Shown here: positions 32,388 to 42,108 of the stretch, one piece after another
Layout: the number at the start of each line of letters is the position of its first letter
Numbering within the stretch: position 1 is the stretch's first letter
Origin: Parabacteroides bouchesdurhonensis
GTDB lineage: Bacteria > Bacteroidota > Bacteroidia > Bacteroidales > Tannerellaceae
Reading direction: 5' to 3'
Assembly (NCBI RefSeq): GCF_900186615.1
Contig: NZ_LT896588.1
Span: 2,251,339-2,315,338 of the forward strand
Length of the DNA stretch: 64,000 nt
Program-made: the position numbers and the translations under genes
The notes under the pieces: model-generated
Databases searched by the model: none
What the model was told of the DNA's origin: nothing
Seen by the model: only the letters and a program-made list of their open reading frames with translations

Positions 32388-32424
32388 AAAGGCTATCTAA
32401 AATATAAATATCCAGATAGCCTTT
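32388..32424. terminator. Terminator behind the small-membrane-protein genes
   Basis: AAAGGCTATCT (32388-32398) and AGATAGCCTTT (32414-32424) form an 11-bp stem flanked by A and T runs, ending the minus-strand transcript that carries the two small genes. Confidence 0.75.
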
Positions 32425-32442
32425 GGTACTACATGTTACTTT

Positions 32443-32544
32443 TTAATTCTCTTTCATCCATTTTTTACCTTCTGGAGTAATAGCGAAAATATATGCGCCT
32501 ATTGCTATTGCGCATAAAAAAGACATCATGATAATTGCTCCCAT
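32443..32544 (-). CDS. 33-residue single-span membrane protein
   Basis: Small gene: MGAIIMMSFLCAIAIGAYIF followed by AITPEGKKWMKEN, i.e. one TM helix and a short charged tail. It has a strong AGGAGG ribosome site 6 bp before ATG 32544, rare in this phylum, and lies between the DUF6722 gene (14 bp) and a terminator. No family was recognised. Co-expression with the DUF6722 protein suggests a small membrane complex. Confidence 0.6.
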   Translation of the reverse strand: MGAIIMMSFLCAIAIGAYIFAITPEGKKWMKEN

Positions 32545-32558
32545 TTTATCCTCCTTTC

Positions 32559-32732
32559 TTATCTGTCTTTAATATAATATAGGCCGACAGAGAAACATAA
32601 AGCTACAGTGACTAGACCAACTACGTACATGATCCATTTGTCGTCAAACTCTCCTAAAAAAGAAGAGATCAATACGGCGGTAGCTACATACTTCGCTACG
32701 TCCATCAGCCATTTGCCTATTTCCTTTCTCAT
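32559..32732 (-). CDS. DUF6722 small membrane protein
   Basis: 57 residues from ATG 32732 (MRKEIGKWLMDVAKYVATAV). Two hydrophobic helices (VAKYVATAVLISSFLG and WIMYVVGLVTVALCFSVGLYY) are joined by an acidic loop and fit DUF6722. A -7 box TATATTTG ends only 7 nt before this ATG, so the mRNA may be leaderless. That also argues against the longer TTG start at 32741. Function unknown. It lies 24 bp behind the gcvP stop but appears to have its own promoter. Confidence 0.7.
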   Translation of the reverse strand: MRKEIGKWLMDVAKYVATAVLISSFLGEFDDKWIMYVVGLVTVALCFSVGLYYIKDR

Positions 32733-32738
32733 TTGTTG

Positions 32739-32746
32739 CAAATATA
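32739..32746 (-). promoter_or_regulatory. -7 box of the small membrane protein operon
   Basis: Minus-strand TATATTTG (32746-32739); the start codon A is at 32732, at about the expected transcription start. Confidence 0.5.
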
Positions 32747-32756
32747 ATGTTATAAA

Positions 32757-35609
32757 TTAGATTTCGCAAGCGCAAAGTGTCGGAATTAGGTTACGGTCGC
32801 CATACGCATTATCTACGCGGGCTACGTTGATCCAGAACTTACCGTCGTGTAACCAATCGAGTGGGAAGGCGGCTTTGCTGCGTGGGTATTCGTGCTTCCA
32901 TTCGTCGGCAGTCACTTCGTATTCCGGATGCGGTGCATTCTTTAATACGTTGTCTTCTTTTGACGCTTTGCCTTCTTCCACTTCTTTGATTTCTTTCCAG
33001 ATGCAATCCATTACTTCGGCAAAACGATCCAATTCAGCTTTGCTTTCGCTTTCGGTCGGTTCTATCATCAACGTACCGTGTACGGGGAATGACAGAGTAG
33101 GGGCGTGATAGCCAAAGTCCATCAGGCGTTTAGCGATGTCGCCTTCGTCGATGCCTGAACGTTCTTTTACCGTGCGGCATTCCAGAATCAATTCATGACC
33201 TACGCGTCCGGTTGCTCCGGTATAAACGATGCCGTAGGTATCTTTGAATTTTGATGCCAGGTAGTTCGCATTCAGTATGGCTGTTTTTGTTGCAGTAGTT
33301 AGTCCTTCCGTTCCCAGCATGCGTATGTAGCCGTATGTGATCGGCAGTATTCCGGCACTTCCGTAAGGAGCAGCGGATACTGTATTCAGGTCGCTTCCCC
33401 AAAGAACGGGATGTTGAGGCAGGAATGGAATCAAATGCTCTGCCACGCAGATAGGACCTACGCCCGGACCGCCACCGCCGTGAGGAGATGAGAAGGTCTT
33501 GTGCAGGTTCAGATGGCAAACGTCTGCGCCGATAGTTCCCGGATTAGTCAGGCCTACTTGTGCGTTCATATTGGCGCCGTCCATGTAAAGCTGTCCTCCG
33601 CATGCGTGAACGATGTCGCACATTTCTTTGATGTCCACCTCAAATATTCCGTGTGTGGATGGGTAAGTAATCATGCTGGCGGCAAGATTCTCTTTATTCT
33701 CTTCCGCTTTGGCACGAAAATCTTCCAGGTCGATATTCCCGTTTTCGTCGCACTTCACGGTTACAGTTGTGAAACCGCATTGAATAGCGCTGGCCGGGTT
33801 TGTTCCGTGTGCCGAAGCAGGCAGCAGAACAACGTTGCGATGTCCCTGACCGATGCTTTCCAGATAAGCGCGAATTACACGCAGACCTGTGTACTCACCG
33901 GCCGCACCGGAATTGGGTTGCAGGGTAACTCCTTTCAGTCCGGTTATTTCGGCCAGATAAGAGCAAAGGTTCTCTATCAGTTCTTTGTAACCTTCTACCT
34001 GTTCTTCTGGAGCGTATGGATGGATATTCATAAATTCGGCACGGCTCAACGGGAGCATGGTTGATGCCGGATTCAATTTCATTGTACACGAACCCAAAGA
34101 GATCATGGATTGGGCCAGTGATACGTCTTTGCGTCCCAAACGGGTGATGTAACGCATCAGCTCGGTTTCCGTGCGGTATTTCTTGAAAACGTCCTGTTGG
34201 AGAAATTCAGATGTACGAACAAACTTATCGTCGAAATAGCGTTTCTCAGGAATCGACTCGTTCAACATATAATCTTTACCGGCTGCTCCGGAGAAGATAT
34301 ACAGAAGAACGCCTATGTCAGTAGGCAGTGTTGTTTCGTCTATACTGATACCAACTTGTCCGGCCTCAAAGTAACGCAGGTTTACTTTGCATTCCAATGC
34401 TATCTCGCGTAGCGCATTAACGGAAACATTAGCCGGAAGCTCTATCATTAATGTGTCGAAATAGTTTTTATTCAGTTGCTTGTAACCTAGTTTTTCCAGT
34501 TCTCCGGCAAGGAATCCGGCAGTGGAATGAATGCGGTTGGCAATGTTTTTTAATCCTTTTGCTCCGTGGTATACGGCGTAGAAGCCCGCCATTGTAGCAA
34601 GCAGTGCCTGGGCTGTACAGATATTGGAAGTTGCTTTCTCACGCTTGATGTGCTGTTCGCGGGTTTGCAGAGCCAGACGGTAAGCCGGATGTCCGTAGGC
34701 ATCTTTGGAGATACCGATGATACGTCCCGGGATCATGCGTTTGTATTCGTCCTTTGTTGCGAAATAAGCGGCGGACGGACCTCCGAAGAACATCGGAATA
34801 CCGAAACGCTGGCTGCTTCCGAATACAACATCTGCGCCCCATTCTCCCGGAGGTGTTAATAATACAAGGCTCATCAGATCGGCGGCAACACCTACTTTTG
34901 TACCGTTTGCATTGGCGTGGGCAATGAAATCTTTATAATCTTCTATGGAACCGTTTGCATTCGGATACTGTACGATTGCGCCGAATACGTCCGGCGTCAA
35001 TTCAAATTTCTTATAATCTCCTGTAACTACCTTGATGCCTTGCGGAATCATACGGGTGTGTATTACAGCTAATGTGGAAGCAAATACATTTTCGTCTACA
35101 AATACGGTGTTTGCCTCTGCCTTTACCTGTGTACGGCTGCGTGAACCGTAAAACATGGTTACTGCTTCGGCTGCCGCGGTTGCTTCGTCCAGCAACGAAC
35201 AGTTGGTTAACGGCAGACCTGTTAATTCACAGATTACTGTCTGGAAATTCAGCAAAGCTTCCAGACGTCCCTGAGATACTTCTGCTTGGTATGGAGTGTA
35301 TGACGTATACCAAACCGGATTCTCAAAAACGTTACGCTGGATGGGAGCGGGGCAAACCGTATCATACCAGCCCATTCCGATATAGGATGTAAAAACGTCG
35401 TTCTTGGAAGCCAGTTCGGAAATGTGTTCGGCAAATTCGCGTTCGGTCATAGCTTCCGGAAGATTTAGAGGAGCTTTCAGGCGGATATTGGCCGGAATTG
35501 TCTGGTCGATCAGTTCGTCTAAAGAGTTTACACCAATAGCCTGTAGCATAGAAGGTATATCTTCTGCAGCGATACCTACGTGGCGGTTTACAAACTTGTT
35601 TGTGTCCAT
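32757..35609 (-). CDS. gcvP: Glycine dehydrogenase (decarboxylating), P protein of the glycine cleavage system
   Basis: 950 residues, full length for the fused single-chain P protein. It decarboxylates glycine with PLP and passes the aminomethyl group to the lipoyl H protein. The two homologous halves are present: N-terminal from FVNRHVGIAAEDIPSML with VFGSSQRFGIPMFFGGPSAA, and C-terminal with SCTMKLNPASTMLPLSRAEF, PNSGAAGEYTGLRVIRAYLE and the PLP-lysine box HLNLHKTFSSPHGGGGPGVG (Lys near 702). The gcvT and gcvH genes are not adjacent in this window. It sits 36 bp behind the metallo-hydrolase gene position but reads the same way; no clear -7 box was seen in front of it. Confidence 0.97.
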   Translation of the reverse strand: MDTNKFVNRHVGIAAEDIPSMLQAIGVNSLDELIDQTIPANIRLKAPLNLPEAMTEREFAEHISELASKNDVFTSYIGMGWYDTVCPAPIQRNVFENPVWYTSYTPYQAEVSQGRLEALLNFQTVICELTGLPLTNCSLLDEATAAAEAVTMFYGSRSRTQVKAEANTVFVDENVFASTLAVIHTRMIPQGIKVVTGDYKKFELTPDVFGAIVQYPNANGSIEDYKDFIAHANANGTKVGVAADLMSLVLLTPPGEWGADVVFGSSQRFGIPMFFGGPSAAYFATKDEYKRMIPGRIIGISKDAYGHPAYRLALQTREQHIKREKATSNICTAQALLATMAGFYAVYHGAKGLKNIANRIHSTAGFLAGELEKLGYKQLNKNYFDTLMIELPANVSVNALREIALECKVNLRYFEAGQVGISIDETTLPTDIGVLLYIFSGAAGKDYMLNESIPEKRYFDDKFVRTSEFLQQDVFKKYRTETELMRYITRLGRKDVSLAQSMISLGSCTMKLNPASTMLPLSRAEFMNIHPYAPEEQVEGYKELIENLCSYLAEITGLKGVTLQPNSGAAGEYTGLRVIRAYLESIGQGHRNVVLLPASAHGTNPASAIQCGFTTVTVKCDENGNIDLEDFRAKAEENKENLAASMITYPSTHGIFEVDIKEMCDIVHACGGQLYMDGANMNAQVGLTNPGTIGADVCHLNLHKTFSSPHGGGGPGVGPICVAEHLIPFLPQHPVLWGSDLNTVSAAPYGSAGILPITYGYIRMLGTEGLTTATKTAILNANYLASKFKDTYGIVYTGATGRVGHELILECRTVKERSGIDEGDIAKRLMDFGYHAPTLSFPVHGTLMIEPTESESKAELDRFAEVMDCIWKEIKEVEEGKASKEDNVLKNAPHPEYEVTADEWKHEYPRSKAAFPLDWLHDGKFWINVARVDNAYGDRNLIPTLCACEI

Positions 35610-35645
35610 AGTAATTTAGTAGTTTTATGTAGTTTGTGACTCCTG

Positions 35646-36284
35646 TTATAAATAAGGATTATTTAATTTTTCTTCGATAATGGTGGTGTCCGTACCATGT
35701 CCGCTGTAAACGATTGTTTCATCCGGCAGTGATAGTAATTTGTCTTTTATGGCGGCAACCAGTATTTCCTGATTCCCTCCCCAGAGGTCTGTTCGCCCGA
35801 TACTTCCGGCAAACAAGGCGTCGCCTATGACCACGAAGCCATTCTTTTTATTATAGAAAGCTACACTGCCCGGAGAATGTCCCGGAACGGATAACACCTG
35901 CAGTTCGGAGTTTCCGAATGCAATGGTTTGTCCTCCTACCAGATATTTCTCTACCTGAATTTCATCGATGCGGGTAGGGATACCAAACAGACGTGCTTGC
36001 TCGTTGGGAGAAGGCAGTCCTTCCACGTCTGCTTTGTGTGCTTCCGGTTTCAAACCGTATGTTTTATATACAAAAGAATTTCCGAATATATGGTCTAAAT
36101 GTAAATGAGTACACAAATAACGTTTTATTGCCAGATTGTTTTGTGCAACGAAATCACTTAACTCTTTTTCTTCTTCTTTACGCATACAACCGCAATCAAT
36201 AAGTACGGCTTCAAGTGTTTCATCGTACAGAAGATACGTATTCTCGGAAAAGTAATTTACTTCAAAAGATTTTATTGTAATCAT
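35646..36284 (-). CDS. MBL-fold metallo-hydrolase (glyoxalase II-like)
   Basis: 212 residues. The metallo-beta-lactamase motif THLHLDHIFG binds two metals, and VPGHSPGSVAFYNKK, GDALFAGSIGRTDL and VYSGHGTDTTI supply the remaining ligands. This pattern is common to glyoxalase II-like thioesterases and persulfide dioxygenases, and the exact substrate cannot be told. The start overlaps the rsmG stop by 4 bp, so both are co-translated. Confidence 0.9.
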   Translation of the reverse strand: MITIKSFEVNYFSENTYLLYDETLEAVLIDCGCMRKEEEKELSDFVAQNNLAIKRYLCTHLHLDHIFGNSFVYKTYGLKPEAHKADVEGLPSPNEQARLFGIPTRIDEIQVEKYLVGGQTIAFGNSELQVLSVPGHSPGSVAFYNKKNGFVVIGDALFAGSIGRTDLWGGNQEILVAAIKDKLLSLPDETIVYSGHGTDTTIIEEKLNNPYL

Positions 36285-36952
36285 AGGGGAACGTATACCG
36301 TTTTTTTAGTTTCAAAAAATTCTTCTTTAAAATAATCTTTCAGGTCGATGCTTATTGCCTGTTTGCGAAAAGGCAATATTTCGTGTTGTAATTCTCCGCC
36401 TTTCAGGCAGATCAGTCCATTAGGCAATGCGTTTGTTTGTTCTCTCCGGATATTTTTGCGTACAATTTTTACCAAATCGGATAAAGGCATTACGGCACGG
36501 CTCACAACGAAGTCGAATACTTGCTTTTCTTCTTCTCCCCGGCAATGGCGAAAAGTTACATTGGTAAGTCCTATGCCTTCCGCAACCGCTTGTCCTACTT
36601 TTATCTTTTTACCGATGCTATCCACCAGGTGAAATTGTACTTCGGGGAAGAATATAGCCAAAGGGATTCCCGGAAAACCGCCTCCGGTTCCCAAATCCAT
36701 GACAGATGAGCCTTCTTTGAATTTTATCATCTTCACGATACCAAGTGAATGAAGTACATGGTGCAGATACAGATTATCTATATCTTTCCGGGATATGACA
36801 TTTATTTTTGAGTTCCAGTCCGCGTACAGGGCATACAAGGCAGTAAACTGCGCTTTTTGTTTTTCGCTCAAGTCCGGAAAGTATGATTCGAGAATTGACA
36901 ATTGGGTATTGACAATTTCCTGAAAATTAGTCATGTTGTTATCTTGTTCCAT
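36281..36952 (-). CDS. rsmG: 16S rRNA (guanine527-N7)-methyltransferase
   Basis: 223 residues, typical size. SAM-binding loop DLGTGGGFPGIPLAIFFPEV, then HLVDSIGKKIKVGQAVAEGI and FDFVVSRAVMPL, all RsmG signatures. It modifies G527 of 16S rRNA; loss gives low-level streptomycin resistance in other bacteria. First gene of a two-gene unit with the MBL hydrolase. Confidence 0.95.
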   Translation of the reverse strand: MEQDNNMTNFQEIVNTQLSILESYFPDLSEKQKAQFTALYALYADWNSKINVISRKDIDNLYLHHVLHSLGIVKMIKFKEGSSVMDLGTGGGFPGIPLAIFFPEVQFHLVDSIGKKIKVGQAVAEGIGLTNVTFRHCRGEEEKQVFDFVVSRAVMPLSDLVKIVRKNIRREQTNALPNGLICLKGGELQHEILPFRKQAISIDLKDYFKEEFFETKKTVYVPL

Positions 36953-36981
36953 ATTCTGTTTGTCACGATTCTAATCTGTAA

Positions 36982-37836
36982 TTAATTACCGATTAAAGGG
37001 CTGATAGGACTTTCTTGCTTAAGTAAGTGTTTAATTTTATCAAATGAAAGATGTACGTTGATGACACCTACAACGTAAGCTGCTATTTCATATTCATTAA
37101 ATGTATATGTGATACCTGTAGAGTCAACAAGAAAATTGCCGTTAGGGAATATTTCATCAATGCTGAAAAATCCTGCATTTTCCAGTTCTTTCGGATTCTC
37201 CATTTTGTTTTGTTCAGTAATCTGGTCTACAAGAATCTGACTTAAATTATCCTGGAAATTTTCAATAAATATATCTTCTTCTGTAATAGGTTCTCCGTTC
37301 TTGAGGTTCAATACATGATTCATATGAGAATGCGCGCCATGCGCTCCACCGGTATAATTCTCCATATTAACGGTATAACTAAGTATATCGTTTTCATTAT
37401 AAACGATGTCATTTGACGACATTTCATAGTAGGAGAACCAAGCTCCTACCGGCTGGTCTTTATCTTTTTTAAGCTCTTCTTTAAAGTCGCTTTCCAATTC
37501 TTTGTATGCCTTTAAATAGTCCTGGGTATAATGTTCTGCGGCTTCTTGCGGAGTGTCTTTTTCATAAGTGTCGCCGAAATAGGAAACAACAAATTGCTGT
37601 TGTATTTTTTGTAATATATCTTTGTTTGTATATTTTACCGGATAAATAAATTCTATTTGCAGGTTGCAGTTCGGATTATCCGGGCTTTCCAGCATGTGGT
37701 ATGTCTTTTCTACGTGAATAGAATCGAATTTTATATTATTTTCTGTCACTTTTTTAGTACCGGTGTTGCAACTGGTCGTAATCAATCCCATAAAAAAAAG
37801 AATGAAAAGACCATTTATGTATAATTGCGTTTTCAT
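36982..37836 (-). CDS. DUF3298/DUF4163 lipoprotein (RsiV-like)
   Basis: 284 residues with lipobox FMGLITTSCNT. The middle region has the DUF4163 pattern (NCNLQIEFIYPVKYTNKD) and the C-terminal region the DUF3298 pattern (YTGGAHGAHSHMNHVLNLKN, PITEEDIFIENF, GITYTFNEYEIAAYVVG). These domains occur in lysozyme-binding RsiV and in many Bacteroidales lipoproteins of unknown role. 29 bp upstream of rsmG in the same direction, probably a separate unit. Confidence 0.8.
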   Translation of the reverse strand: MKTQLYINGLFILFFMGLITTSCNTGTKKVTENNIKFDSIHVEKTYHMLESPDNPNCNLQIEFIYPVKYTNKDILQKIQQQFVVSYFGDTYEKDTPQEAAEHYTQDYLKAYKELESDFKEELKKDKDQPVGAWFSYYEMSSNDIVYNENDILSYTVNMENYTGGAHGAHSHMNHVLNLKNGEPITEEDIFIENFQDNLSQILVDQITEQNKMENPKELENAGFFSIDEIFPNGNFLVDSTGITYTFNEYEIAAYVVGVINVHLSFDKIKHLLKQESPISPLIGN

Positions 37837-37973
37837 AGGGAAACAGATTTATATAATTATGATGCAAATGTACGTCATTATATTATATAAACAAATTGCC
37901 CCTGATAAGTTTACCCAAAATATTCTTTTATAATTTCCATCCGGAAGAATTTCTGCATTTTTTGTTTCATTGG

Positions 37974-40900
37974 TTATAACTGTATTATTGGAAAAGATCC
38001 CGATGATTCTATATTTTTCATAAATTCGGAAGGAGACTTTCCGTATTGTTTCTGAAAACAGGTTGAGAAGTATGCCGGAGAAGAGAATCCTACCTGAAAC
38101 GCTATTTCATTGATTCGGGTTTCTCCACTTTGCATTAACAAAATGGCTTTCTTCAAACGGGCTATCTTGATGAAATCGACCGGAGATAAACCGGAAAGCC
38201 CTTTTACTTTTCTATATAGGCTGGACGTACTCATTCCCATTTCGGAAGCCAGCATTTCTACATTCAAGGCTTCATTCGTGATGTGTTTGTCCAGGCAAGT
38301 GTTGAATTTGTTGAGGAAAATATCATCAACCGGTGATATTGCAAGGGAAGAGGTTGGTGTCAACGGCTTTTCCAGATATGTTTTATTCAGTATTTCCCGG
38401 TTCTTTAGCAGATTTTGTATTTGTGCAACCAGCAATTCAATGGAGAATGGTTTTTCCATATAGGCATCGGCCCCTTTGTTCAATCCTTCCAAACGGGATT
38501 GCAGATTATGCTGTGCTGTCAATAAAATAAATGGAATATGACTATAGTTAACGTCGTTCTTTACTTTATTGCACAATTCAAATCCGTCCATGACCGGCAT
38601 CATTACATCACTTATAATCAGATTGACTGTGTTGTTTTTCAGTTGGTCGAATGCCGTTTCTCCATTATCGGCTTCCAATACTTGGTAATCGCCGGAAAGT
38701 TCCTGTGCGATGAATTGCCGCATGTCTGTTTGGTCTTCGACAATAAGTACGGTTGGTTTTCCTGTTTTCGGCATAGCTATTGTTTCTGCAACCGTTGTCT
38801 CCTGCAATTCCCCGGATACCATCATATAACAGTCTTTTTGTTCCATCGGCAGAGTCAGGACGAATTGATTTAAACCATCCGGAGAATGGCGGTAAATCAA
38901 TGTTCCGCTGTGGAACTCGGCTAATGTACGGGCCAGTGATAGCCCAATGCCGCTTCCCTGTTTATTCTCAGTTTCTTTTATACGGTAGAAAGGAGTGAAG
39001 ATGTTTTCCTTTTCCTCTTGAGGGATAAGATATCCGTCGTTCGTAATAGTTACTGTGAAACAAGACTTTTCACTTTCGGATACGGCAAGGTTCAAATAAA
39101 TTTTCTTTTCGGAATATTTGATAGCATTGGTCATTAAATTGCTAATGATTTTAGAAAATGCTTCTCTGTCTATATAGGCTGTAAGATGGTATTCCGGAGT
39201 GGTGATCGTGAACTCTTTATGCTCTGTTTCAAGGATAGATTCAAATGGCTGGAGAATAGTTTCTATCCATAATTTTACATCTGTCCGAACATAATTAAGC
39301 CGGAATCCTTTACTTTCCGTTTTACGGAAATCCAGCAACTGATTACTCAGATCGAGCAATCTCTGGGTGTTCTTTTCAATAATTTTCAGATTTTCTTTGG
39401 TGGATGCTGTACCGTCTCCGGACTTTAGAATCTTTTCCAGCGGGGCTTTTATTAATGTTAACGGGGTACGTATTTCGTGTGTAATAAAAGTAAAGAACTG
39501 TATTTTGGCGTTGTAAAGCTCTTTCTCTTTTTTGTTTTCGAATATTTCCTGATTAATGCGATGCTTTTCTATCAGTTTTGCTTTTTTATAGTAATAGAAA
39601 ATGGCAATGCAAATTATTAATGTGATTACATAAATAATCATAGCCCAGCCGGTTGCCCAAAAAGGAGGTGTGATTATGATTTGTAACGTTTGTTCATTAT
39701 CTTGCCAAACTCCGCTGCTGTTTGTTGATTTTACCTTGAACAAATAACTTCCCGGTGATAAATTGGCAAATGTCACTTCTCTGTTTTGGTTCATGTAAAT
39801 CCAGTCTCCTTCAGTTCCTTCTAATTTATAAGCATATTTTATGGCTTCCGGAGAAGTGAAACTTAATGCTATATATGACAATGTGAAAGTGGAGATATTA
39901 TACGGTAATTTAAGCTGGTATGAGCTCTCTATAGGTGATGTTTTTACCCCTTGTTTATCTTTTTTGTAGGCAGGAATATGAATGTTTGTGATATAAACAG
40001 GCGGAGTATATGAATCTTCTCTGAAAAGTTTGGGATTGAATGCCAGCATTCCATTAATTGTTCCCATATAAATCATGCCATCCAGCGATTTGTAGGATGA
40101 ACTGAAATTGAATTGCATTTCATGTAAGCCGTCCGTATAAGTATATGTGCGCATTACGTAGGTTTCCGGATTGAATTTAACTAATCCGTTGGCAGTGGAA
40201 ATCCAGAAGAAATGGTCATCATCTTCTATTATCCGATAAATAATATTGCTGGGCAATCCGTTTTCTGCTGTGATCCGGTTGAATGAGTCTGTCGTTTCAT
40301 CGTATTTGGAGAATCCGTGACTGGTCGTTATCCATATCCGTCCTTTACTGTCTTCAAACACGGAATTAGTATTATTACTGCCTAACCCCTGTGTTTTACC
40401 GGAGGTGTAATAGTCTATTTTATCTTCTTCAGGAAGATAACGATATACACCATTGATGGTTATAATCCAGATTCGGCCTTTCTTGTCTTCGTAAATCTGA
40501 CGTGTTAAAGTATGAATGTTTTTCCACGGACGGAAGCTGTCATTCGTTTTATTATATAGAACAGTTCCCGAAGATGTACCGATAAGTATATCGTCGTTTC
40601 CTGTTTTACAGAAACATAGAACAAAATCATTGATAAGGTTCTGGTGCGTGTTAGCCCTCGTATAACGTTTAATTATTTTACCGGAAGGAATATCGAGCAC
40701 ATCAATACCGTTATTGAATGTTCCTACCCAAAGCCGGTCGCCATCAGCCATTAATCCGTGAATATTTGTGGCAGACAAGGGATGGAGTGAATTATTGAGT
40801 GAATAATTTGTCATTTCTTCGGTTTGGGGGTTATAACAGTTGATTCCGTTATCTTCTGTCCCAAGCCATAAATGTCCATACTGATCGGGACATATCTCAC

Positions 40901-41948
40901 GGACTGCATTGCCCAGCATGCCGGGATGCGTTTTTCCTCCTATGAAATATTTAAATCCGGTATATTCTTTAGGCAGATAACTGATCCCTCCGAAAAACGT
41001 GCCGACCCACATTCCTCCTTCATGGTCTTTGGTTAATGTATAAACGGCATTGTCGGCTATAGTATATTCGTTGGTTAGTGACTTCTGCAGATGGCGAATT
41101 TGTTTATCTATTATATTATAAATATAAACGCCGGATTCGGAAGCTATCCAATAAGTGCTTTTATTAAAGGCTGTAATGGCGCGTACTTGGATACCGGGAA
41201 TGATTGTTTCTATCTGCCGGTTCTTGTAATGATAGATTTTGAGGCCTGTCTTATCTGTTCCGAATAAAACTCCTATTTCCGGTATCTGGAAAATAACGGA
41301 AATATGTATTTCCTGTTCTTCCTCTTCTTTACTTAAAATAGGAATATTATCGAAACTGTCTGTTTCATTTTTATAAGTATAAATTGTATTATTATCGAAG
41401 GAAATGGGGAAACCTTCATCCGATAAAATCATGCCGTTCGGATGGAAGTACTTCTCTGCCGGATAAATTTGCACGGTATTGTTTTCGGGAGAATACTTTA
41501 CAATCCGGTTATATTCTATGCACCAGAGATTGTTTTCTTTATCTTCCAAAACAGAAGAAAAATTTTCTATCCGGTTTTTTCCGTCGGGAAAAAGTAATGG
41601 ATAAAATGAGTCTGTTTTATAATCATAATAACATGTTCCCTGATTGGTACAAATCCATATCTTTCCGTCGCCACCTTCATAGAGGGAAATGATTCTGTCT
41701 CCGGGAAGGCTCGATTCTACCCATGAGTTATATCGGTACGTTTTAAATGTATAACCGTCAAATCTATTCAATCCGTCGTCTGTACCGAACCACATGAATC
41801 CTTTTCTATCTTGCATCGAACAGAAAACGGTATTGTGGGATAAGCCGTGTTTGTTATTGTAATGCTTGAAATAGAGTTCGCCGGCTGTACTGTTTTGATA
41901 ACAGAAAGCGCAGAATATACTTATAATAGCAAAAATGAATGATCTCAT
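37974..41948 (-). CDS. Hybrid two-component system sensor/regulator (HTCS)
   Basis: 1324 residues in one chain. Order: signal peptide (FIFAIISIFCAFCYQNSTAG); periplasmic beta-propeller repeats (about 30-680, words like MWFGTDDGLNRFDGYTF and RIWITTSHGFSKYD); Y_Y_Y domain (about 690-755); TM helix (GWAMIIYVITLIICIAIFYY); HisKA with FITHEIRTPLTLIKAPLE; ATPase (SGIGLSLARTLAEFHSG); receiver (VLIVEDQTDMRQ, Asp in LIISDVMMPVMDGFEL); AraC-type HTH (INEIAFQVGFSSPAYFSTCF). Such regulators sense a glycan breakdown product in the periplasm and activate the neighbouring degradation genes. Here the divergent glutaminase-like and GH2 genes are the obvious targets, though no SusC/SusD pair is present. Confidence 0.95.
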   Translation of the reverse strand: MRSFIFAIISIFCAFCYQNSTAGELYFKHYNNKHGLSHNTVFCSMQDRKGFMWFGTDDGLNRFDGYTFKTYRYNSWVESSLPGDRIISLYEGGDGKIWICTNQGTCYYDYKTDSFYPLLFPDGKNRIENFSSVLEDKENNLWCIEYNRIVKYSPENNTVQIYPAEKYFHPNGMILSDEGFPISFDNNTIYTYKNETDSFDNIPILSKEEEEQEIHISVIFQIPEIGVLFGTDKTGLKIYHYKNRQIETIIPGIQVRAITAFNKSTYWIASESGVYIYNIIDKQIRHLQKSLTNEYTIADNAVYTLTKDHEGGMWVGTFFGGISYLPKEYTGFKYFIGGKTHPGMLGNAVREICPDQYGHLWLGTEDNGINCYNPQTEEMTNYSLNNSLHPLSATNIHGLMADGDRLWVGTFNNGIDVLDIPSGKIIKRYTRANTHQNLINDFVLCFCKTGNDDILIGTSSGTVLYNKTNDSFRPWKNIHTLTRQIYEDKKGRIWIITINGVYRYLPEEDKIDYYTSGKTQGLGSNNTNSVFEDSKGRIWITTSHGFSKYDETTDSFNRITAENGLPSNIIYRIIEDDDHFFWISTANGLVKFNPETYVMRTYTYTDGLHEMQFNFSSSYKSLDGMIYMGTINGMLAFNPKLFREDSYTPPVYITNIHIPAYKKDKQGVKTSPIESSYQLKLPYNISTFTLSYIALSFTSPEAIKYAYKLEGTEGDWIYMNQNREVTFANLSPGSYLFKVKSTNSSGVWQDNEQTLQIIITPPFWATGWAMIIYVITLIICIAIFYYYKKAKLIEKHRINQEIFENKKEKELYNAKIQFFTFITHEIRTPLTLIKAPLEKILKSGDGTASTKENLKIIEKNTQRLLDLSNQLLDFRKTESKGFRLNYVRTDVKLWIETILQPFESILETEHKEFTITTPEYHLTAYIDREAFSKIISNLMTNAIKYSEKKIYLNLAVSESEKSCFTVTITNDGYLIPQEEKENIFTPFYRIKETENKQGSGIGLSLARTLAEFHSGTLIYRHSPDGLNQFVLTLPMEQKDCYMMVSGELQETTVAETIAMPKTGKPTVLIVEDQTDMRQFIAQELSGDYQVLEADNGETAFDQLKNNTVNLIISDVMMPVMDGFELCNKVKNDVNYSHIPFILLTAQHNLQSRLEGLNKGADAYMEKPFSIELLVAQIQNLLKNREILNKTYLEKPLTPTSSLAISPVDDIFLNKFNTCLDKHITNEALNVEMLASEMGMSTSSLYRKVKGLSGLSPVDFIKIARLKKAILLMQSGETRINEIAFQVGFSSPAYFSTCFQKQYGKSPSEFMKNIESSGSFPIIQL

Positions 41949-42108
41949 AAAATAATTGCTAAATAGATGCTTTCAGTGGCAAATCTACAATAAATGAATG
42001 ATGTTTGAAAGTTTTTGATTGATTTCTGAAAGCCCTGAAATATATATTCCTGTTCTTTTGCAGTCGTAAGATAGTCGGGCTTTGAATAAATAGAGACTTT
42101 ATAATATC

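Noticed and set aside
33501-34064. 187-codon frame opposite gcvP
   Set aside because: Antisense shadow of a highly conserved gene, no recognisable features.
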